Source of the DNA: a virus
Direction: 5' to 3' (one strand)
IMG/VR virus record: IMGVR_UViG_3300008120_005569
Coordinates: 1 to 59,542 of that record
Length of the DNA stretch: 59,542 nt
Both the position numbers and the translations under genes were made by a program. This document shows, in pieces, positions 43,801-50,889 of this stretch; the first letter of the stretch is position 1; each line of letters opens with the position of its first letter. The notes below the pieces were generated by a model, which ran no database searches, was not told where the DNA came from, and saw nothing but the letters and a program-made list of their open reading frames with translations.

Positions 43801-44415
43801 GTAGAACCGTTTTGGTTTGACGCAACCGTTATACGCCCGTTATTACGTAATGTGACTGTTGTTTCAAGACCATCAAAAGAGATGGCATCCGCTGCTTACA
43901 TAGCAGCAAGAGGTGGTACTGCGTTAATAAGTGGTCAAGGTGACGGTGCTGGAATCGTTAACTTGGACAACCAACTTAATTTGGGTGGGTATACTAACAT
44001 AAAAGAATATAGAGACGAATATAAAAAGACATTAGAAGAAATGCAGACTGCTGAAAGGACATTAGCAAGTTCAGGATGGAACTCAGCGTGGTCAGAAACA
44101 TATAGGGGATCACTCATAAAATACAAAAGATTGGCTTCAGGACTTCCACCCGATGAAGTTACCGATGCACATTGGTTGAATAAAGCTATCTACCCTATAG
44201 AATTTAGTGCAACAATAGATGGTATAAATGGTTTTAAATTCGGTGATGTTCTCAAAACATCACTTATACCCAAACACTACAATGAAGCATGGGATATAAC
44301 GTTTACAGTAACTAAAATAACACATAAAGTAACTCCTAGCACTTGGGAAACAACATTACAAACAGCTGCTAGATTAAGTCAATATGCACCTGGTTATGGA
44401 GATGAATCAAAATGA
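40873..44415 (+). CDS. Baseplate hub-like protein with an inserted ASH/HYDIN-like domain
   Basis: An 1180-residue protein. The N-terminal region (residues 100-215) has hub-like beta strands (VTGIDISNQGLRGSLLKGKF, NEVQIAFGWSEYAEIP, FNWSFNTNLSISAEVDIVSV). Residues about 575-690 form an ASPM/SPD-2/Hydin-like immunoglobulin domain (DTVDFGKQKIKTNSNPRPIQ, AFSIVKF, FFIQFSPKTEGDKEAVLRIR). A (TPDGT)n linker lies at about 727-752. The C-terminus (FSATIDGINGFKFGDVLKTS then LIPKHYNEAWDITFTVTKIT) is the FTIDGI-x-G-x-x-x-GD ending common to phage baseplate hubs. gp27-type hub function is inferred. It overlaps the next gene by ATGA. Confidence 0.65.
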   Translation: MPYYESPVNRYINPFYLEVFPDIRVEMESRAGAYASEVRSTNTKSISWPYQKMPWAHITAYYWENKQRKEFKIGFEEDKIGNLNSNERGKLSLYGEQRNQPKYPLVTGIDISNQGLRGSLLKGKFSFVFFPELTLTGFELETMQRILFTPGNEVQIAFGWSEYAEIPEVNSLEFKGIIYGFNWSFNTNLSISAEVDIVSVTTIALGLSGDQTVVETDQTDIVKLNDPFSTEIKGLNLISVIDKDLSIQTQTLKQGEISYYPLDKTPSKLMDYFAICLPSSEVEELEQIVINITGSDGGGGTETTPTDDGVIEGAPTEGGIVDAIKNAFGFGEGEEKKKGNGYDLTKVDPLDYVNQHFFVQNSKEVNEGKFTYHVTSRYGHFAKQHLKDDDPNKKDGNYPGKSNDNQTFSIPETDIGKSSIIILKVKPNFKDTVKAVLKEIAISNPTVGPGGSDDYGNWSYDNSGTFRVLDVQRNIADFKDSNYTTGDVLYKAGFQPRLRTAGAVSTLGLSAFVKRLSDYQEDGEQEYYIKIAYMPKRYTKSEKARIAFYFEFYNQSNNLFQGEWVTIHLEGKTKSIERSDTVDFGKQKIKTNSNPRPIQIKVGKDNDKLFSRIAPKDGYYIDGKNASAFSIVKFENNTISKNKETEDTFFIQFSPKTEGDKEAVLRIRVENFNTKGQFQTTTFMEKRLVGRAVKTDAEVDSFEGGIKKETDATVDPNATNNTPIETATPDGTTPDGTTPDGTAPNGATPDGTTEPIVVRDKIFWYVRLGSLVNFANILVSRFEEDNVDKDLFYSLFTMQAFNNETQYNPLVKSANPIDVFFPDKNMGAYGSIVPFNSEGTNLVGENQDNNQFLRHFGRWNSEKNIRETRVESDVINLGNILIGVDVIKRIYGTFIDDGGKNISFKNITKFFDEILGLVSAATGDIYELTAILFDEPESLVKSKFGYGFSEKRQRAILSIEDTNLAKKVTQLNGVDTVEPFWFDATVIRPLLRNVTVVSRPSKEMASAAYIAARGGTALISGQGDGAGIVNLDNQLNLGGYTNIKEYRDEYKKTLEEMQTAERTLASSGWNSAWSETYRGSLIKYKRLASGLPPDEVTDAHWLNKAIYPIEFSATIDGINGFKFGDVLKTSLIPKHYNEAWDITFTVTKITHKVTPSTWETTLQTAARLSQYAPGYGDESK
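43051..43130 (+). repeat. 15-bp tandem repeats encoding TPDGT linker
   Basis: ACACCTGATGGAACA-type units are repeated five times in frame with small changes (APNGA in one unit), forming a flexible linker. Confidence 0.85.
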
Positions 44416-45077
44416 CAGGTAGAAAACGAACATATTATAGTCAAGAACAAATACAAAAGAATCTTTTTACAAAGGGTAAGCAATGGATGACGCTTGATGA
44501 TTGGAAAGAATACGTTGGGTTTTATCACAAATATTCTACTGGAGAAGTATTTACTGAAAGAGATTGGATTCCTAATGTATCTATGAAATTGGTGCCTTAT
44601 AGAGACCGTTCTGAAAGTTATTTCAAATATGCTGACTTGAAGGAATACAAAAATATAAGTGGCAACAAAATGAAAATAATAGGCAATTCTATTACAGAAA
44701 TGGGAAATTTTAGAACACCCGTCCCTAGTAAAAAGCCACCAACTCGTGATGATTTTGCAAGAGGAAAAATGCAAAGATATTTTATCTATAAAAGAAATGA
44801 AATAAATAGAGTGTTTTTTGAAATTGACTCAACACAAGCTTCCAATTATGAATCAAAAAGATACGGTATAAATCAAACACTTTATGGGTTTGAAACTATA
44901 ACTTGGAAATTGACCGGTCCTGAGTTCGATGAATATTATAAAGGTATATTATACACACCGGGTGTGGTTGATACCAATTCTAGAATTATCTTGAAAATGT
45001 CAAATAAATTTCCTATATTTGAAAGGATTCTAACCGATCCAAAAGAGTACACGGTATATGATGAAAATTACCAATAA
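44412..45077 (+). CDS. Baseplate-region protein, unknown
   Basis: A 221-residue protein coupled to the hub gene by an ATGA overlap. The N-terminus YYSQEQIQKNLFTKGKQWMT, then YVGFYHKYSTGEVFTERDWI, is a pattern I have seen in structural proteins of related marine phages but cannot name. Aromatic-rich, with no enzymatic motif, no signal and no coiled coil. Translational coupling to the hub suggests that it assembles with it. Confidence 0.55.
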   Translation: MTGRKRTYYSQEQIQKNLFTKGKQWMTLDDWKEYVGFYHKYSTGEVFTERDWIPNVSMKLVPYRDRSESYFKYADLKEYKNISGNKMKIIGNSITEMGNFRTPVPSKKPPTRDDFARGKMQRYFIYKRNEINRVFFEIDSTQASNYESKRYGINQTLYGFETITWKLTGPEFDEYYKGILYTPGVVDTNSRIILKMSNKFPIFERILTDPKEYTVYDENYQ

Positions 45078-45092
45078 ATCAAAAGTATCTAT

Positions 45093-46313
45093 ATGTTTCA
45101 AGAAAAACCATGTGTATGTGTTCCTCTAATATCAAATCCGAATAAACATCCATCCGAAAGTAGTATAATAGGATTGTATGTTGCATTTTCAGACGGAACA
45201 GATGAATACGTAAACCTGACACATCCCGATGAATTGGATTCCAATGTTAATTTTATTGAAATACAATTCCACCCAAAGTCATTAGTTTTCAATAAAAAGG
45301 CAATGCTTTATAATGGTCATGGGGGTGGGATTGATTTAAACTCATATTTACATTATTACACGGGTGATAATATAAACTCAAAAGAGTTTTACCCGAAAGG
45401 TATGGAAATTCTATGTAATAAGTTTTTCAGAATACAAGAATTGGGTCATATAATACCACTTGCTATTCAATTAGAATGGGCAAAAAAGATTGCAGAATAC
45501 GTTTTGAGATTGAAACCATTTGACGATGGATATGTGATAACTAAAGATTGTATTGATTATTGTAATGACTTCACTAATGTATTTTATGAGATAGAGAAAA
45601 ATGAAATTATTGTCGGTGATGAAACTAAGAAACAAAATTATATGTGGTATACTGCAACAAGTAGACCCAGTAACTCTTGGGATGGTTTCAATTTCTCTGC
45701 TATGAATAAAAAAGATGGTACACGGAATAAAATACGTTCAAGGTTTAGTGGTGGTAAGATAGTTCAATTTGATTATGATGCCTTTCATATTAAATTGTTG
45801 GCAAAGATATTAGAATATAAATTTGAAAGACATCCGTATGAACAAATACGTGAAGAATTAAATATAAACATGGATTACGATGAGTTCAAATCCAAAATAT
45901 TTCAAAATATTTACGGTAATATAACATACGAATTTATGAATCATCCATTTTTTCAGTCAATACAAGCAGTAATTGATGACTTATGGTATCAATATGAATC
46001 CAATAGTAAGGTAGAATCACATTTTTATGGCAAACTATTCCGAGATATTAAGGATGAAACACCTAATAAAATTTTCAATTATGTGCTTCAATCGTTGGAA
46101 ACGGAGTATAATGTTAAAAAAATAAAGGCTATCCTATCATTATTGAAAGGCAAACGGTCTGTTTTTATGTTATATCTATACGATGCTTTTGTTTTCGATA
46201 TACACCCCGATGAAATGGGTTTAATAGACGATTTAACAAGTGCCTTACAAACAGATAATATGTCAATAAAAATTTACATTGGAGACACTTTTGGGGATAT
46301 TAAACAAATTTAA
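45093..46313 (+). CDS. Family A DNA polymerase, polymerase domain (compact)
   Basis: A 406-residue protein. TATSRPSNSWDGFNFSAMNK is the T-x-RPS-N-x-x-x-x-NF lead-in of family A polymerases. Motif A is VQFDYDAFHIKLLA with Asp227 and Asp229; the O-helix analogue is FKSKIFQNIYGNI; motif C is LYLYDAFVFDIHPDE with Asp364, reading YDA where Pol I has HDE. The first about 100 residues may be a degenerate 3'-5' exonuclease remnant; no exonuclease acidic triad is evident, so proofreading is absent or in another gene. It should copy phage DNA with the helicase and SSB encoded downstream. Placement behind baseplate genes is odd. It is much shorter than bacterial Pol I. Confidence 0.7.
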   Translation: MFQEKPCVCVPLISNPNKHPSESSIIGLYVAFSDGTDEYVNLTHPDELDSNVNFIEIQFHPKSLVFNKKAMLYNGHGGGIDLNSYLHYYTGDNINSKEFYPKGMEILCNKFFRIQELGHIIPLAIQLEWAKKIAEYVLRLKPFDDGYVITKDCIDYCNDFTNVFYEIEKNEIIVGDETKKQNYMWYTATSRPSNSWDGFNFSAMNKKDGTRNKIRSRFSGGKIVQFDYDAFHIKLLAKILEYKFERHPYEQIREELNINMDYDEFKSKIFQNIYGNITYEFMNHPFFQSIQAVIDDLWYQYESNSKVESHFYGKLFRDIKDETPNKIFNYVLQSLETEYNVKKIKAILSLLKGKRSVFMLYLYDAFVFDIHPDEMGLIDDLTSALQTDNMSIKIYIGDTFGDIKQI

Positions 46314-46317
46314 TTTT

Positions 46318-46325
46318 ATATTTAT
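46318..46325 (+). promoter_or_regulatory. ATATTTAT late-promoter-like element
   Basis: ATATTTAT starts 5 nt after the polymerase stop, followed by ATGTA; 37 nt before the next start. Confidence 0.5.
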
Positions 46326-46362
46326 ATGTAAGTAGATATTTTGAAGATTAGAGAGAAAGGTA

Positions 46363-46752
46363 TTGAAGACACAATTGGTATGCACCTTTACAAAAAAATA
46401 CCAAACGGAAGATACGGTAAATGAAATAAAAAACAATTTTTCGTTATTTAATAACAAAATTTTTATGTTCAAGCCGTTGGAGGTAAAAGAAGATTTTATG
46501 CTGTCCTATAATGTTATTATGGACTCATATAAGAAGTTTTTACCAAATTCCATTATGGTTCATCAAAAACGAGAAACCAATACAATATACACCATAAATG
46601 CTTTAAACGAATTGATAATGAATCTTAACAATGGAATATTGGATAAGACTTATAAAATTGAATGGGAGCGTTATAAAAACTGTGCTTTATTGAAAAATAA
46701 GGATGGGTTTAGAGTAGTTAAAATTATTTTAGTTAAGGTATATTCTTTTTAA
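46363..46752 (+). CDS. Conserved small phage protein, unknown function
   Basis: A 129-residue protein. The frame has a stop at 46342, so the start must lie after it; TTG 46363, preceded by GAGAGAAAGG, is the only good candidate, although the spacing is short. The centre SYNVIMDSYKKFLPNSIMVH then TNTIYTINALNELIMNLNNG is a conserved hypothetical phage pattern. An N-terminal beta-strand (TQLVCTFTKKY) and a helix suggest an alpha/beta fold. It lies between the polymerase and two small unknowns, possibly a replication accessory. Confidence 0.55.
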   Translation: MKTQLVCTFTKKYQTEDTVNEIKNNFSLFNNKIFMFKPLEVKEDFMLSYNVIMDSYKKFLPNSIMVHQKRETNTIYTINALNELIMNLNNGILDKTYKIEWERYKNCALLKNKDGFRVVKIILVKVYSF

Positions 46753-46757
46753 TGTAC

Positions 46758-46765
46758 ATATTTAT
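46758..46765 (+). promoter_or_regulatory. ATATTTAT late-promoter-like element
   Basis: ATATTTAT in the 36-nt gap before ATG 46789, ending 23 nt upstream of the start. Confidence 0.5.
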
Positions 46766-46788
46766 AGCGTATAATATTTGGTGTTATT

Positions 46789-47115
46789 ATGAAAAAAAAT
46801 GATTATGAAATCTTGGTAGAAAGAATAACAGACCGTGTTATGAATAGATTGATGGAGTTGGTAAGTGTTAAAGAAGGAACGGGGTTTGATACTATATTCG
46901 ATGAACTTAAATCTGAAATGGAAAACATTTCAATTCTACCCGATAACAAAATAGATGCAAGTAAATACGAAGAAAAGGCTGTAATGGATTTTCTCAAGAA
47001 ATTAGGTTACGAATATAAAAAGGCCTTTGGAAATAAACTACACTTCTTCAATAAAGAAACAAGTGTTAGTCTTTATATGTTGCAAGGAAAAAATGTTATT
47101 TCGTTAGTCCCATAG
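46789..47115 (+). CDS. Small protein, unknown
   Basis: A 108-residue protein. Helical N-terminus (ILVERITDRVMNRLMELVSV) and a compact C-terminal domain (AVMDFLKKLGYEYKKAFGNK then LHFFNKETSVSLYM). No recognised family. It is followed by the next gene after 8 nt, so they are probably co-translated. Confidence 0.5.
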   Translation: MKKNDYEILVERITDRVMNRLMELVSVKEGTGFDTIFDELKSEMENISILPDNKIDASKYEEKAVMDFLKKLGYEYKKAFGNKLHFFNKETSVSLYMLQGKNVISLVP

Positions 47116-47123
47116 GAAATACA

Positions 47124-47804
47124 ATGGAAACTGAAAAAAATAAATCTATAAAAGAAGAATTAGACGTAACCACTTTAAGCCTATTCAAGTATATGGCGGT
47201 TATTGATATGATGGAAGTATTGAAAAATAATCGCAGTATGATGAATTATGTATTCACGGAAAAGAAACCCGAAGAAATACGAGCGTGGTTTAGATACTTA
47301 TATGATTCAAAGGCATACAATGACGGTGACTTGAAGAAAAAATTAATGTCTTTGAGTTCAAGAATGTATGGTGATGAAAAAATAAAAACACTGTATAAAG
47401 TGCTGAACAAGATATTAACATCCCCATTCTCAGAAGACGGTAGGGATGAAAGGGAAGCTGACATTAAACGTCTTATGCGAAAAATTTCAATTTATGTAAA
47501 GAATAAATTAACAGATGATGATAAAGAGTCGGTTGATCGAGCATTTGCATACTTGGACGTTGTTTCAAGAACAATAAAAGATAACATGATGCAACTATTA
47601 GATAGACACATGGAAGTTGATAAGTCAGAACCAAAAGATGAAGATCCTGATGCCGAAGAAAAACCAAAAATAAAGGATGTTGAGTCCGATGAAAAACCTA
47701 AAAAAGAATCGTTATATGATAATTTTTATAAAAGAAAACTGAAAAAGAAGATACGTGAAATGATAAGAACAGCTATCATATCAAAAAAATTTACATCTAA
47801 ATAA
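47124..47804 (+). CDS. Helical protein with acidic linker and basic tail, unknown
   Basis: A 226-residue protein. Residues 15-160 are helical (FKYMAVIDMMEVLKNNRSMM; MSLSSRMYGDEKIKTLYKVL). Residues 165-195 form an acidic, Lys/Asp/Glu/Pro-rich linker. The end is a basic helix (FYKRKLKKKIREMIRTAI). The basic helix could bind nucleic acid. No known family; its position just before the SSB operon suggests a replication-linked or regulatory role, by inference only. Confidence 0.5.
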   Translation: METEKNKSIKEELDVTTLSLFKYMAVIDMMEVLKNNRSMMNYVFTEKKPEEIRAWFRYLYDSKAYNDGDLKKKLMSLSSRMYGDEKIKTLYKVLNKILTSPFSEDGRDEREADIKRLMRKISIYVKNKLTDDDKESVDRAFAYLDVVSRTIKDNMMQLLDRHMEVDKSEPKDEDPDAEEKPKIKDVESDEKPKKESLYDNFYKRKLKKKIREMIRTAIISKKFTSK

Positions 47805-47812
47805 AATAAAAT

Positions 47813-47841
47813 TTGCATATTAAGTATTAATTTCGTATATT
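47813..47841 (+). promoter_or_regulatory. Sigma70-like promoter for the SSB/UvsX operon
   Basis: TTGCAT (47813-47818), 17-nt spacer, TATATT (47836-47841), 72 nt before ATG 47914. This is unlike the ATATTTAT elements and fits host-polymerase (early or middle) transcription. The leader contains a small TGAAC/GTTCA hairpin at 47863-47879. Confidence 0.55.
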
Positions 47842-47913
47842 GAATAAATGAAAATTGTGCATTGAACAATATTAGTTCAGCATTATCTATTAATTATTAT
47901 AAGGAGCCATATT

Positions 47914-48687
47914 ATGGGCATCAATTTGGACGCGATTAAAAATCGCTTGAATTCTCTCAAAAATACCAACAACAGAACATCGCATATTTGGAGACCTGAA
48001 CCAGGTGAACACCAAATTCGTATTGTTCCCTATCTACACAAGGCAGAAAATGCCCCTTTTATTGAGTTATACTTTCATTACAAACTTAGTAAAAGATCTA
48101 TTCTCTCACCAATTTCATTCGGTAGACCTGATCCAATTGTAAACTTCGCTGAAAAAATGAAGCAGACAGGGGATAAAAACGATTGGGTTATGGGAAGAAA
48201 ATTGGAACCAAAAATGAGAACATACGTTCCCGTAATTGTTCGTGGTTCCGAAGGCGAGGGTGTTAAGTTTTGGGGATTTGGAAAACAACTCTATGAAGAA
48301 TTGTTGGGATATTTCGCAGACGATGATTACGGTGATTTATCCGATGTGCAAACAGGACGTGACATTGTAGTAACCGTTAAGTCTCCCGAAGAAACAGGTC
48401 GTGATTATGCAGAAACTACTATCCGTATTAAACCAAATCCGTCTCCCGTTTCTTCTAATCCTGAAATTGTTGAAAAAATCAAACAACACCCAAACATTAC
48501 CGAATTATACCCTGAACCATCTTATGATGAATTGAAGACATATCTTCAAACATACTTAGGTCAATCCGATGACACAGAAGATCTAAATTACACAAGTAAA
48601 AAAGAACAAACTAAATCCGAGGAAAGCAAGCCTGCACCGCCTACATCAAGTGACGATGTTGGTGTTACATTTGACGATCTTTTTTAA
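47914..48687 (+). CDS. 32: Single-stranded DNA-binding protein (gp32-like)
   Basis: A 257-residue protein. The N-terminal basic region (AIKNRLNSLKNTNNRTSHIW) is followed by an OB-type core with WRPEPGEHQIRIVPY and GVKFWGFGKQLYEELLGYF; the C-terminus ends in an acidic, Phe-tipped tail (DDVGVTFDDLF) used to recruit replication partners. The zinc-binding cysteines of T4 gp32 are not visible. It coats ssDNA during replication and recombination. AAGGAG precedes ATG 47914, and it is followed at once by uvsX. Confidence 0.88.
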   Translation: MGINLDAIKNRLNSLKNTNNRTSHIWRPEPGEHQIRIVPYLHKAENAPFIELYFHYKLSKRSILSPISFGRPDPIVNFAEKMKQTGDKNDWVMGRKLEPKMRTYVPVIVRGSEGEGVKFWGFGKQLYEELLGYFADDDYGDLSDVQTGRDIVVTVKSPEETGRDYAETTIRIKPNPSPVSSNPEIVEKIKQHPNITELYPEPSYDELKTYLQTYLGQSDDTEDLNYTSKKEQTKSEESKPAPPTSSDDVGVTFDDLF

Positions 48688-48700
48688 TTAGAGGTAAGTT

Positions 48701-49846
48701 ATGGCAAAAACAAAGAATGAACTGTCCGATGAATTGGGTGGTCTCATTGCCGAAACTATTAATAAACAATTCAAAGCTCAACACCTAAAGACTGCTTATT
48801 TTCTTGAAGGTGATACCGATGCTCCAACAATTGTTAAAGAATGGGTTGGTACTGGGTCAACTATTTTGGACTTGGCAATATCAAATAGAAAAAACGGTGG
48901 ATTCCCTGTCGGTAGAGTATCTGAAATAACAGGTCTTGAACAATCAGGTAAATCCTTATTAGCATCACACGCACTACTAAACACACAGAAAAAAGATGGT
49001 TTGGCGGTATACATAGATACTGAAAATGCTATATCTAAAGAGTATTTGGAAGCAATTGGTTTGGACCTTAAACAGATGTTGTATATTCCATTGGAAACAG
49101 TGGAAGATATTTTTGAAACAATTGATGTAATCATTGACAAAGTAAGGTCTTCAGATAAAGATAGATTGGTTACTATTGTGGTTGATTCTATAGCAGGTGC
49201 TTCAACTAAAACAGAAATGTCCGCTGATTTCGATAAGGATGGATATGCTACTGCTAAGGCACTTATCATTTCAAAGGCAATGAGAAAGATAACGAATCTT
49301 ATTGGTAGAGAACGTATCTGTCTAATCATAACAAACCAACTACGTCAGAAATTAAATGCTCCGGCATTCTCAGATCCATGGACTACTCCGGGTGGAAAGG
49401 GAATACCATTCCATGCTTCGGTTAGATTAAGACTGTCTTCTATCGGTGCTATAAAGACAAAAGTAGATGGGCATGATCAGATTGTTGGTTCACGTGTAAA
49501 GGCTAAATTGGTTAAAAACCGAGTCGGTCCTCCACTACGTGAATGTGAATATGAGGTTTATTTTGATTCGGGAATAGACGATTTCAGCAGTTGGTTAACA
49601 ACTATGAAGGATTACGGCTTAGTTAATCAGGCAGGAGCTTGGTACTCTTGGACTGATAAGGATAGTGGTGAGGTTATAAAATTTCAATCAAAAGAATTTG
49701 TTGAAAAGATTATAAATATTCCTAAATATAAAGAAACTATTTATGACGAAATTGCTGATAAAGTTATTATGAAATATCAGCAGTTAGATTCACCAAGAAT
49801 AGATGATGTAGTTCTTTCCGATGAAATTCCATTTGATGAAGTATGA
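48701..49846 (+). CDS. uvsX: UvsX/RecA-like recombinase
   Basis: A 381-residue protein. Walker A GLEQSGKS at 78-85, Walker B LVTIVVDSIAG near 160, the L2-type region TNQLRQKLNAPAFSDPWTTP then GGKGIPFHASVRLRL, and a C-terminal domain with WYSWTDKDSGEVIKFQSK. It forms ATP-dependent filaments on ssDNA for strand exchange. The Walker A is closer to bacterial RecA (GPESSGKT) than to T4 UvsX. ATGA overlap with the next gene. Confidence 0.93.
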   Translation: MAKTKNELSDELGGLIAETINKQFKAQHLKTAYFLEGDTDAPTIVKEWVGTGSTILDLAISNRKNGGFPVGRVSEITGLEQSGKSLLASHALLNTQKKDGLAVYIDTENAISKEYLEAIGLDLKQMLYIPLETVEDIFETIDVIIDKVRSSDKDRLVTIVVDSIAGASTKTEMSADFDKDGYATAKALIISKAMRKITNLIGRERICLIITNQLRQKLNAPAFSDPWTTPGGKGIPFHASVRLRLSSIGAIKTKVDGHDQIVGSRVKAKLVKNRVGPPLRECEYEVYFDSGIDDFSSWLTTMKDYGLVNQAGAWYSWTDKDSGEVIKFQSKEFVEKIINIPKYKETIYDEIADKVIMKYQQLDSPRIDDVVLSDEIPFDEV

Positions 49847-50889
49847 ACAAAAAATATGCAAACATATTAAACGAAATTGAGTTTGAAAGAGAAACCCAAA
49901 GTTCACTAACCCGTGATGATAAGGTTTTGATTGTTGATGGTATGAATCTGTTTATAAGAACATTTTCAGCCATACCTACTTTGAACGAAGAAGGTAAACA
50001 CGTTGGCGGGTTATCTGGATTTTTACTATCATTAGCTTCAACTATCCGTATGGTTAACCCCACACGGGTAGTTGTTGTTTTTGACGGTAAGGGTGGTTCA
50101 TACAGAAGAAAACAAGTCTATTCAAACTATAAAGAAAAACGTGCAATAACAACTCGATTGAATAGAATTGTTGGTTTTGAAGACATACAAGACGAGCAAG
50201 CCTCAATAAAATATCAACTGTATCGTGTATACAATTATCTACAGAATTTACCAATAACAACAATATCAATAGACCAAATAGAGGCTGATGACGTTATAGC
50301 TTATTTGGCATCATACTTTAAAAAGAAAGTTGTTATATTATCAAACGATAGGGATTTTTTACAATTGGTTTCAGATAGAGTTAGTGTATATTTACCAACA
50401 AAAAAACAAATGTATACACCCGATATTTTGTTGGAGGAGACTGGAATTTGGTGTGAGAATTTTATATTATACAAATCATTATTAGGTGATAAAAGTGATA
50501 ATATAAAAGGTATGAGTGGTATAGGTAAAAAAACAATTGAAAAAAATTTTCCGATGCTATCCGAAAAAAGAAAAATTGATTTGGAAATGTTCTTAGAATT
50601 TTGTAAATTATACGATGGAAAAGTTAAATCACTAAACAACTTAAAAGATAATTTGAAATCATTCGAGACAAATTATCAGATAATGCAATTACATGATGTT
50701 GATATATCACAATCACACAAATCAAATATAAGAAATTTAGTTGATGGTGATGTTGATGGTATACGATTGGTTGAATTAAGTAAGTTATACATTCAAGATA
50801 AATTACATTCTGTTATTCCAAATTGGGATAGTTGGGTAAAAAAGAATTTCAATTCATTAAATGAGCTTAGGAATAAACATGCAAGATAG
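49843..50889 (+). CDS. 5'-3' exonuclease / RNase H-like (FEN family)
   Basis: A 348-residue protein overlapping uvsX by ATGA. Metal-binding motifs of the PIN/FEN nuclease fold: VLIVDGMNLFIRTF (Asp32), VVVVFDGKGGSYRRKQVYSN, QIEADDVIAYL, VVILSNDRDFLQL, then the helix-hairpin-helix SLLGDKSDNIKGMSGIGKKT. It should remove RNA primers and flaps from lagging-strand fragments, like T4 RNase H or the Pol I N-terminal domain. Because the family A polymerase at 45093 lacks a 5' nuclease domain, this gene probably supplies that activity. Confidence 0.9.
   Translation: MNKKYANILNEIEFERETQSSLTRDDKVLIVDGMNLFIRTFSAIPTLNEEGKHVGGLSGFLLSLASTIRMVNPTRVVVVFDGKGGSYRRKQVYSNYKEKRAITTRLNRIVGFEDIQDEQASIKYQLYRVYNYLQNLPITTISIDQIEADDVIAYLASYFKKKVVILSNDRDFLQLVSDRVSVYLPTKKQMYTPDILLEETGIWCENFILYKSLLGDKSDNIKGMSGIGKKTIEKNFPMLSEKRKIDLEMFLEFCKLYDGKVKSLNNLKDNLKSFETNYQIMQLHDVDISQSHKSNIRNLVDGDVDGIRLVELSKLYIQDKLHSVIPNWDSWVKKNFNSLNELRNKHAR

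Noticed and set aside
2418-46325. Reading the TATTTATA sites as T4-type TATAAATA promoters on the minus strand
   Set aside because: No supportable minus-strand gene exists anywhere in the window, while every site precedes a + strand gene. Antisense RNA cannot be excluded, so it is mentioned in the promoter finding but not annotated.
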